Shown here in pieces: positions 1 to 6,500 of a stretch of 7,711 nucleotides of DNA (the first letter of the stretch is position 1; every line of letters begins with the position of its first letter). The position numbers were made by a program, and so were the translations under genes. The DNA lies in NCBI GenBank assembly GCA_020249005.1, contig JADCGN010000035.1:1-7711 (forward strand), in the 5' to 3' direction. This DNA comes from Alphaproteobacteria bacterium (GTDB lineage Bacteria; Pseudomonadota; Alphaproteobacteria; UBA2136; UBA6156). The notes below the pieces were generated by a model. That model saw nothing but the letters and a program-made list of their open reading frames with translations, did not search any database and was not told where the DNA came from.

Positions 1-131
1 CATAAGCTGCGCCATCGATACCCACGTTGCCAGGCCAGTAAACTTACCCCAAGCCCCAGAATGAGGCCCGGCACCACCGCATAGGCCAGGCTCGGTAGTA
101 CCATTTGCATCCAGGCAAGCCACGGTTCCAT
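1..131 (-). CDS. Membrane protein of unknown function, N-terminal part (runs off left edge)
   Basis: An open frame starts with ATG at 131-129 and continues for 43 codons to the window edge without a stop. The translation begins MEPWLAWMQMVLPSLAYAVV and then has a Gly/Leu-rich hydrophobic run (about residues 11-33), followed by WQRGYRWRS. By the positive-inside rule this looks like one transmembrane helix with an outside N-terminus, or a signal anchor. The start overlaps the uvrD stop by one base (TGATG), which is typical of translational coupling in one transcript. Met8 and Met10 are possible alternative starts. The family cannot be named from so short a piece. The reality of the gene rests on the overlap, the open frame and the coherent hydrophobic segment. 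Confidence 0.6.
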   Translation of the reverse strand, partial: MEPWLAWMQMVLPSLAYAVVPGLILGLGVSLLAWQRGYRWRSL

Positions 132-2443
132 CAGCCCACTTTCTCTAGCTTGGCCAAGCTCGCCACCAAGGTTTTGGTACCGGCATGGGTAAAGTTTACG
201 GTCAGACGCGCGCTCTCGCCCTTCCCTTCCACGGCCGTAAGGCGCCCGTTGCCAAACTTTTGATGAAAGACTTTTTCCCCCACCTGCCACACCGCATCGC
301 TTAAGCTCGGGGCGATGGTAAGCGGGATCAACGGTGCCGCCGGCTTGGCGTAATCGCTGCCGCCAAACTGCGGGGTGCGCGCATCCAAACGGCTGCCCAC
401 CGCCGGGCGGCTGCTGGCGCCAAAGGCGGTAAAGCCCTGGCCATAGGGGCTGCTCCCATAGCCACCGCTGCGCGCCATGCCGCTGTTCATTACTTTCAAG
501 TGCTCGGCTGGAATCTCGGCCAAAAAGCGACTGGGGGAACCTGGCAAGAACTGGCCCCACAAGCGCCGCGCATTGGCGTAGCTAATCACCAGCTTGCGCC
601 GGGCACGGGTCAGCGCCACATAGGCCAGACGGCGTTCCTCTTCCAAGCCCTTTTGGCCTTCCTCGTTCAACGCCCGTTGGTTGGGGAACAGCCCCTCTTC
701 AAACCCCGGCAAAAAAACCAACGGGAACTCCAATCCCTTGGCGGCATGCATGGTCATCAGGCTCAAGTTGTCGCCATCGGCGGCGGTGTCGGTATCGGCT
801 ACCAGCGCCACGTGGTCCAGAAAGCTTGGTACATCCGGGTATTCCTGCAACGCACGCAGCAGCTCCTTCAGGTTTTCCAACCGGGCTTTGCCGTCGGCGC
901 CGTCGCCGTCCTTGTCCTTGTCATCGCGCAACATTTGCAGGTAGCCGCTTTCTTCCAACACCCGCTCGGCCAGTTGGTCGGGGGTGGTGGTTTGCGCCAG
1001 CACTTGCCAATTTTTCAGTTGCTCCAGCAAAGCCCCCAGCGCCCCGCCCAGTTTGCCGCCCCACGTTTGGGCGGCGTGCAGCCGTACGGTGGCCTGCAAC
1101 AGGCTTTCCTGGTGCTCCCGCGCCGCCGCCGTGATGGTCGCCAGCGTGGTTTCGCCCACGCCCCGCCGCGGCACATTCACAATGCGCAGAAACGCCAAGT
1201 CATCGCGCGGTTGCACCACCAGCCGCAGGTACGCCAAGGCGTCGCGGATTTCCTTGCGCTCGTAAAACTTCAGCCCGCCCACCACAATGTAGGGTACACC
1301 CGCGCGGATCAACGCCTCTTCCAGGCTGCGGGTCTGGGCGGCGGTGCGCACCAGTGCCGCCACCTCTTTAAAGGCCCCACCTTGGCGCACATGGCGGGCT
1401 GCGGTTTCGGCCACAAAGCGGGCTTCCTCGCGGTCATCCAAGGTGGCGTGCAGTTCCACCTGATCGCCATCCCCCGCATCAGTCCACAGCTGCTTGCCGT
1501 GGCGCTGGGTGTTGTGGCCGATGATGCCGTTCGCCGCCGCCAGAATATGCCCCGTGCTGCGGTAGTTCTGTTCCAGCCGAATCACCACCGCATTCTTAAA
1601 ATCGTGCTCAAAGCGCAAAATATTGGCCACCTGCGCGCCGCGCCAGCTGTAGATGCTCTGGTCATCGTCGCCCACCACGCACAGGTTTTGGTGCTGCGCC
1701 GCCAACAGCTGCAGCCAACGGTACTGCACCACGTTGGTGTCTTGGTATTCGTCCACCAGCAGGTACTTTAACTGGCTTTGGTAGTGTTCCCGAATCGCCG
1801 CCTCACGCTCCAGCACCCGCAGCGGGTGCAACAGCAGGTCGCCAAAGTCCACCGCATTAAGGGCCTTCAACTGGGCCTGATACGCCTCGTAAAATCGCTG
1901 CATCCGGGCGCCCAAGCTGCCCAACTGGTCGGTCGGCACCTCGGCCGGGCCCCAGCCGTAATCCTTGTAGCGCGACAGCATGCTGGCCAGCAGCCGCGGT
2001 GGGAACTGGGCGGTATCCAGGTCAAAGTCCTTCGCCAGCTGTGTCACCACGCGGTTCACGTCGTCGGTATCGAGAATGTTAAACCCCGGCTGCAGCCCCG
2101 CCGCTTCGGCATGCTGGCGCAAGAAGCGTACCCCCAGGCGGTGAAAGGTGCCCAGCCACATCCCGGTGGGCGGGTAACCGATCAGCTTTTCGGTCCGCTC
2201 GGCCATTTCGCGCGCCGCCTTGTTGGTAAAGGTCACGGCCAAAATTTCATGCGGGCGGGCGCTGCCGGTCAGCAGCAAATAGGCAATCCGGCGCGTTAAC
2301 ACCGCCGTCTTGCCGGTTCCCGCACCCGCCAGCACCAGCAACGGGCCTTCGGTATGCTGCACGGCTTGGGCTTGCTGCGGATTCAGGTTCGCCAACAGGC
2401 CGGCGTGGGGGGTTGGCACAGGGGTTTCTAAGGCAGCAAACAT
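131..2443 (-). CDS. uvrD: UvrD/PcrA-type superfamily 1 DNA helicase
   Basis: A 770-residue ATP-dependent 3'-5' DNA helicase. The family displaces the incised oligonucleotide in nucleotide excision repair, acts in mismatch repair and strips RecA from DNA. All SF1A motifs are visible: Q-motif LNPQQ (20-24), Walker A AGAGTGKT (39-46), Ia TFTNKAAREM (71-80), II VDEYQDTN (230-237), III GDDDQSIYSWRGA (258-270), IV QNYRS (292-296), V MTMHAAKGLEFP (563-574) and VI YVALTRARR (608-616). A Gly/Ser/Tyr-rich linker (about 655-715) leads to a C-terminal Tudor-like domain (about 718-769, WQVGEKVFHQKFGNG), which in this family contacts RNA polymerase. An acidic DKDKDGDG loop sits near 508-515. Length is slightly above the usual 720-740. 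The ATG at 2443 is the furthest upstream start possible, because an in-frame TAG lies two codons before it. The only Shine-Dalgarno-like AGGG ends one base before the ATG, so initiation is probably weak or coupled to the upstream small gene. Identity is very secure; uvrD versus pcrA naming is convention. Confidence 0.97.
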   Translation of the reverse strand: MFAALETPVPTPHAGLLANLNPQQAQAVQHTEGPLLVLAGAGTGKTAVLTRRIAYLLLTGSARPHEILAVTFTNKAAREMAERTEKLIGYPPTGMWLGTFHRLGVRFLRQHAEAAGLQPGFNILDTDDVNRVVTQLAKDFDLDTAQFPPRLLASMLSRYKDYGWGPAEVPTDQLGSLGARMQRFYEAYQAQLKALNAVDFGDLLLHPLRVLEREAAIREHYQSQLKYLLVDEYQDTNVVQYRWLQLLAAQHQNLCVVGDDDQSIYSWRGAQVANILRFEHDFKNAVVIRLEQNYRSTGHILAAANGIIGHNTQRHGKQLWTDAGDGDQVELHATLDDREEARFVAETAARHVRQGGAFKEVAALVRTAAQTRSLEEALIRAGVPYIVVGGLKFYERKEIRDALAYLRLVVQPRDDLAFLRIVNVPRRGVGETTLATITAAAREHQESLLQATVRLHAAQTWGGKLGGALGALLEQLKNWQVLAQTTTPDQLAERVLEESGYLQMLRDDKDKDGDGADGKARLENLKELLRALQEYPDVPSFLDHVALVADTDTAADGDNLSLMTMHAAKGLEFPLVFLPGFEEGLFPNQRALNEEGQKGLEEERRLAYVALTRARRKLVISYANARRLWGQFLPGSPSRFLAEIPAEHLKVMNSGMARSGGYGSSPYGQGFTAFGASSRPAVGSRLDARTPQFGGSDYAKPAAPLIPLTIAPSLSDAVWQVGEKVFHQKFGNGRLTAVEGKGESARLTVNFTHAGTKTLVASLAKLEKVG

Positions 2444-2472
2444 GCCCTACGTTAAGCCGAAGCAAGAGGCTT

Positions 2473-2507
2473 GGCCAGCCGGGTCAGCGCGCGGCTGCCC
2501 GTGGGCC
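2473..2507. other. Imperfect hairpin between the small membrane gene and uvrD
   Basis: Between the stop of the small membrane gene (2511) and the uvrD start (2443), CGGG plus CAGC (2480-2488, with a bulged T at 2484) pairs with GCTG plus CCCG (2494-2501) around a 5-base loop. GGCC at 2473-2476 and 2504-2507 could extend the stem past internal mismatches. No T-run follows it on the minus strand, so it does not look like a standard terminator for the leftward transcript. It could be an RNA processing or stability element, or a chance fold in G+C-rich DNA. A second, shorter stem (AAGCC 2454-2458 with GGCTT 2468-2472) lies just upstream of the uvrD start. Confidence 0.3.
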
Positions 2508-2510
2508 GGG

Positions 2511-2729
2511 CTACTTTTTCTTGCCGTCGCCGCCCAAGTTCAGGGCCAATTGCACGACAAACGCGGCCAACCCGGCCCCGGCCAGCCAGGTGGCGAAGGT
2601 ATAATTCGGTTCGGGGTTCACCAATACGTAGGCCAAGGCCAGGCCCCACAGGCCAATTGCAGCCGTGCTGCCATGCCCGTAGCTCAGCAGCACCAGGGTA
2701 ATCAAAGCCAGGCCGACCAATAACGTCAT
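2511..2729 (-). CDS. Small three-helix membrane protein, function unknown
   Basis: A 72-residue, strongly hydrophobic protein. Likely membrane segments are residues 3-16 (LLVGLALITLVLLS), about 23-38 (AAIGLWGLALAYVLVN) and about 45-65 (FATWLAGAGLAAFVVQLALNL). A short Pro/Glu loop (NPEPN) separates the last two, and the charged tail GGDGKKK would favour a cytoplasmic C-terminus. It lies 67 bases upstream of uvrD on the same strand, so the two are probably co-transcribed. The ATG at 2729 has no convincing Shine-Dalgarno. An in-frame TAA lies ten codons upstream, leaving only a CTG as a longer alternative start. I do not recognise the family. A long chance frame on the opposite strand covers the same bases, but its translation is low-complexity, whereas this one shows a clean hydrophobic pattern, a normal start and a gene-like position. 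Confidence 0.6.
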   Translation of the reverse strand: MTLLVGLALITLVLLSYGHGSTAAIGLWGLALAYVLVNPEPNYTFATWLAGAGLAAFVVQLALNLGGDGKKK

Positions 2730-2773
2730 GGGCGCATGGTGGGGCGCCAGTAGGGTTTACGCAAGCCCCCACC

Positions 2774-2802
2774 TTGTGCACCCTCCGCCAGAGGTTTATA
2801 CT
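2774..2802 (+). promoter_or_regulatory. Sigma70-type promoter for the 225-residue gene
   Basis: TTGTGC at 2774-2779 (-35) and TATACT at 2797-2802 (-10) are separated by exactly 17 bases. Both are close to the TTGACA/TATAAT consensus. The predicted transcript start is near 2809, giving a 5' leader of about 15 bases that holds just the ribosome binding site before the ATG at 2824. This is the best promoter-like sequence I found in the window. It also argues against a longer start at 2728, which would lie upstream of it. Confidence 0.7.
2795..2800 (-). promoter_or_regulatory. Possible reverse -10 element for the small membrane gene / uvrD transcript
   Basis: On the minus strand the same AT-rich patch reads TATAAA, offset by two bases from the rightward TATACT box. 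It faces the small membrane gene and uvrD and would give a leader of about 60 bases before the ATG at 2729. No good -35 hexamer is visible 16-18 bases upstream on that strand (the best reads TCCATC or TTCCAT). This would be a -10-dominated, bidirectional promoter at most. Confidence 0.3.
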
Positions 2803-2813
2803 TTTTCGAGGAT

Positions 2814-2819
2814 AGGGGA
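2814..2819 (+). promoter_or_regulatory. Ribosome binding site fixing the start at 2824
   Basis: AGGGGA lies four bases before the ATG at 2824, preceded by a GAGG at 2808-2811. Together with the promoter just upstream, this selects 2824 as the start over an in-frame ATG at 2728. That upstream ATG overlaps the antisense small gene and lacks its own promoter. Confidence 0.65.
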
Positions 2820-2823
2820 TGGA

Positions 2824-3501
2824 ATGACGATTCTTGCTGCGCCGATTGCACGGGTTTGGGCCTGGTGGGCTGCCCACCGACAAAGCTGGGTTAATCAATT
2901 ACTTTCAAAGCTTTATGAACGCACGGTGATGATCGCCCCGGCCCACGTGGTCGGCCTGGCGGGGGTGGCCGTGCTCTGGGTGTGGCAAGGCGGGCAGCGG
3001 CAGCTCATCATGGTGCGGCCCAAAGATGGCGCCGACACCCGCGCGCGCTTTATCAGCTGCCTCGGCCTGGGGCCCCACGCCGATATGCCCAGCGCCCTGA
3101 AGGCCGCTCTGGCTCTGCAGTTGGGCGAAACCTTTACCCGCCTGCTGCCGCCTAGCCGCTTGGCGCCCGATGCGGTGGCCGCTGCCCCGTTGCTGACCAT
3201 GACCGATGAAGACACCGGCGGCGCCCTGCCCCTGCAAACCTTGGCGTGGGTGGCCGAAGTGCGCCCGCATCAGCTGGATGTGCTGCAACTGGCCCCGCAG
3301 CTGGAATTGGTTTTGGTGGCGGAAAACGCCGTCGGCAGCGCCCAGATTTCCCCCACCCACCGGCACGTGTGGCAAGCCGTGCAACGGCATGTGCCCAAAG
3401 CCAAGGCTACCAAACCGCGGGAAGACAGTGTGGCACTGCTCGATGACGATAACCGCCCCGCCGAAGAGGCCTTGCGCAAGGGCGGGCGGATTCTGCACTA
3501 G
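2824..3501 (+). CDS. Protein of unknown function, 225 residues, tryptophan-rich
   Basis: I do not recognise this protein. The N-terminal 35 residues form a likely amphipathic helix rich in Trp (W12, W14, W15, W22). Then comes an alternating strand-like core: VVGLAGVAVLWVWQ (42-55) and RQLIMVRP (59-66), a helix at about 89-107 (PSALKAALALQLGETFTRLL), and strands near 139-147 and 160-166. The tail (190-225) is charged and probably disordered. Strand-strand-loop-helix spacing around 58-108 loosely recalls a Nudix fold, but the Nudix box residues (GX5EX7REUXEEXGU) are absent, so a catalytic Nudix enzyme is unlikely. The hydrophobic stretch at 42-54 could alternatively be a membrane helix. There are eight tryptophans in all. 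The gene has its own promoter and ribosome binding site and stands alone, divergent from the uvrD group and convergent with mfd. It is a real gene by start signals, codon pattern and position; the function is open. Confidence 0.8.
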   Translation: MTILAAPIARVWAWWAAHRQSWVNQLLSKLYERTVMIAPAHVVGLAGVAVLWVWQGGQRQLIMVRPKDGADTRARFISCLGLGPHADMPSALKAALALQLGETFTRLLPPSRLAPDAVAAAPLLTMTDEDTGGALPLQTLAWVAEVRPHQLDVLQLAPQLELVLVAENAVGSAQISPTHRHVWQAVQRHVPKAKATKPREDSVALLDDDNRPAEEALRKGGRILH

Positions 3502-3510
3502 CGCCCCGCC

Positions 3511-3533
3511 GCGCAGGCCGCAGCCCCCTGCGC
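3511..3533. terminator. Hairpin between convergent genes (possible terminator)
   Basis: GCGCAGG (3511-3517) pairs perfectly with CCTGCGC (3527-3533) around a 9-base loop, giving a 7-bp G+C-rich stem in the 35-base gap between the end of the 225-residue gene and the end of mfd. Only a short TTT (3536-3538) follows on the plus strand, and no T-run follows on the minus strand. It could serve the rightward gene weakly, or act in both directions as a barrier. The placement is what one expects of a terminator; the U-tract is poor. Confidence 0.45.
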
Positions 3534-3536
3534 CGT

Positions 3537-6500
3537 TTAGGCGGCTGCCTCCAGTTCACTGAAGATGACACCCACGCCGGCCAGCGGGTCGTGCGCCAGG
3601 CGGCGGTGCCAGACCAAGCTGCTGTCGGGCCGCACCTGCACCACGCCGGCCAAGCGCTGGACCAGCCCAATCAAGCCTTCCGGGTTGGCAAAGCGGCCCT
3701 TGTGGAAACTCACGGCGGTGGCCTTCTCGCCCACTTCCACCTTGGCCACGTTCAGCGCCGCGGCGCGGTTGCGCAGCCCCACCACCTGCAGCAGGGCGGC
3801 CACCTCGGGCGGATGGGCCCCAAAGCGGTCACGCAGTTCTTCGGCGCAGGCCGCTAGGGCCTCGGCCGTGGTGGCCGCCGCCAACTGCCGGTAAAGCTGC
3901 AGGCGCAAGGCCTCATCGGGCACATAACTGGCCGGAATCAGATAGCTGGCGCCCAGTTTTAAGGTCACGTTTTCCGCCGCCAAGGCAGGCGGCGGGGTGG
4001 CCACCTCCTTATTTTTCTGGGCCTGCTGCCGTTGTTTGGTGGCCACCGCTTCGCGCAGCAACTTGGCGTAAAGCTCAAAGCCAATGTCCCGAATATTGCC
4101 GCTCTGTTCCTTGCCCAGCACGTTGCCAAAACCGCGCAAATCCATATCATAATTGGCCAAAGTTAAGCCCGCGCCCAAACCCTGCAGCTGCTGCAGCAGC
4201 GAAAGGCGCACCGCCCCCTGCCCTTGCCCAAAGCCGCCTTCAGGCAGAATAAAGTAGGCAAACGCCTGCGCGGTGCTGCGCCCCACGCGGCCGCGCAGTT
4301 GGTAGAGCTGCGCCAGGCCGAAGCGGTCGGCCCGGGTCACAATCAGCGTGTTGGCGCGCGGCACATCCAGGCCGCTTTCAATAATCGTGGTGGCCACCAG
4401 AATATCCACATCGTGGGCATAGAACGCCAACATCACGCGCTCCAGCTCGCTTTCGGCAAGCTGGCCATGCGCCACCGCCAGGCGCGCGTGGGGCAGCATC
4501 TCGCCAATCGCCTTGGCCAGTTTGGGCAACTCCTCCACGTGCGGCGCCACCACATAGGCCTGCCCGCCGCGGCCCAATTCGCGGCTAAGCGCGCCTTGCA
4601 GGGTGGGCGTATCCCACGGCAGCACGTGGGTTTGCACGGCATGACGATCGACCGGCGGCGTGGCAATCAGGCTCAGTTGCCGCACCCCACCCACCGCCAG
4701 CTGCAGCGTGCGCGGAATCGGCGTGGCCGAGAGCGTCAGCACATCCAAGTCGCCCTTCAACGCCTTTAACTTTTCCTTCTGCGCCACGCCAAAGCGCTGT
4801 TCTTCATCAACAATCACCAGTCCTAGGTTGGCGAACTGAAGCGTTTTGCCCAACAGGGCATGGGTACCCACCACCACCTTTAATGCGCCGTTGGCCAGGG
4901 CCGCTTTGGTCTGGTTGGCCTCGGCGGTGCTCACCAAACGGGAAAGGTGCCCCACCGGCATGCCCACCGCATTGAAGCGTTCGGCAAAATTGAGCGCATG
5001 CTGGCGAGCCAGCAGCGTGGTGGGGCACACCACCGCCACCTGCCGCCCGGCTTGCGCCGCCAAGAACGCGGCGCGCAACGCCACTTCGGTTTTGCCGAAG
5101 CCCACATCGCCCACCACCAGCCGGTCCATCGGCACGCCGGCGGCAAAGTCGGCTTCCACCTCGGCCATCACACGGGCTTGGTCGGGGGTCAGTTCGTAGG
5201 GGAAGCCCGCACAGAATTCGTCATACAAGCCACCCGCCGCGCCCACCGGTGGGCGCTCGGCCAAGCTGCGCGCGGCGGCGGTGGCCAGCAGGTCATCGGC
5301 CATTGCCAGCAAGTCGGCCTTCACCTTGGCCTTGCGGGTTTCCCAACCGCCGGTGCCCAGCTTATCGAGCGCCACCGCCCCGGCTTCGGCCCCCTTGTAG
5401 CGGCTGACCAAGCCCAATTGCTCCACCGGCACAAACAGGCGGTCATCGCCCGCGTACAGCACCTTGATGAAATCCTGCCGTACGCCGCCCACATCCAGCG
5501 TCACCAAGCCGTGATACTGGCCAATCCCATGGGCTTCGTGCACCACGTAGTCGCCCTCGCGCAAGGTCGAAAGGGTGGCCAAGATTTCCTCGGCCGTGCG
5601 GGCCCGGCTTTTCGGCTTGCCGCTGCCCAAGCGGGCGCCAAACACATCGGCTTCGGTCAACACGCTCAGCTTGGCTGCAAGGTCTTCCCAGCCCGCCCCA
5701 AACGGCGCCACGCAGGCCTGCACACCGGGCTGAAAGCCAAACTGTTCCAAGCTGCGCGGGGTTGGCAACCCGGCATGTTCCAACGCGCGCAAAAACAAAC
5801 GCAGGCCTTCCGCGTGTGGAGCGGTCAGTACCACCGCCCAGCCTTCGGCCACGTGGCTTTGCACCTTGCGTACTGCCGCTTCCAACGCGGCATGGCGGTT
5901 GCCGGGCGGCAATAATTGGCCCAGCAGTCCCGCCGCTTCCCCTCCCGCCACACCAAAGGGCGAAACTTGCACCTGCGCGCATTGCTGCAGGGCGCCCTGC
6001 AGCTGCTCAGGCGCCAGCAGCAGCTCGGCCAACGGCAACGCCCGCAACACCCGTCCCCCTTGCTCGGCCTTAGCAGCTTCGGCACGGGCCGCGTGGGCTG
6101 CGGCGGCCAAATCATACCAACTGGCCAATTGCTCCGGGGCGTCGTGCGGCAGCAACACCAGGCCTGGTTGCGGCCATGCTTCCAGCAGGTGCGGCCACGG
6201 GGTGGTGCTCAGCAACGGCGCCAACTGCCCGGCATCGGCGGGCCATAACCCCGCACTCACTTCGGCGTACAGGTCATCTTGCGTGGTGCCGAACAGTTCG
6301 CGGTAGCGGCTGCGGAAGGTCTCAATCCGTGCCTCGGTCAACAGCTCACCGGCCGGCGGCACGCTTATACGTTCCAGCAATCCCAAGCTTTGCTGGCTGG
6401 CTGGGTCAAAGGCGCGGATCTGCTCCAGCTCGGTATCGAAAAAATCCAGCCGTACCGGGTGTTCCAACGTGGGTGGCCAACAATCCACCAAACCGCCGCG

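Noticed and set aside
888..926. True EF-hand in UvrD
   Set aside because: Only the DxDxDG half is present; the hydrophobic position 8 and Glu at position 12 are missing, as is a second hand.
500..1771. A 423-codon open frame on the plus strand opposite uvrD
   Set aside because: It is antisense to strongly conserved helicase motifs. Its translation is Gln/His/Gly-rich with no domain, as expected of a chance frame in G+C-rich coding DNA.
2728..2823. Earlier in-frame ATG (2728) for the 225-residue gene
   Set aside because: It lies upstream of the clear promoter at 2774-2802, has no ribosome binding site and overlaps the antisense small gene. The ATG at 2824 has both signals.
2452..2898. A 148-codon minus-strand frame covering the small membrane gene and the divergent spacer
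   Set aside because: It would span the promoter and the start of the plus-strand gene, and its composition is incoherent. The 72-codon frame gives a clean membrane protein instead.
2824..3501. Functional Nudix hydrolase call for the 225-residue protein
   Set aside because: The spacing is suggestive, but the Nudix-box glutamates and REUXEE core are absent.
4947..5915. A 322-codon open frame on the plus strand opposite mfd
   Set aside because: It lies wholly antisense to the Mfd interaction domain and the first part of the translocase, has biased low-complexity composition and shows no start signals.
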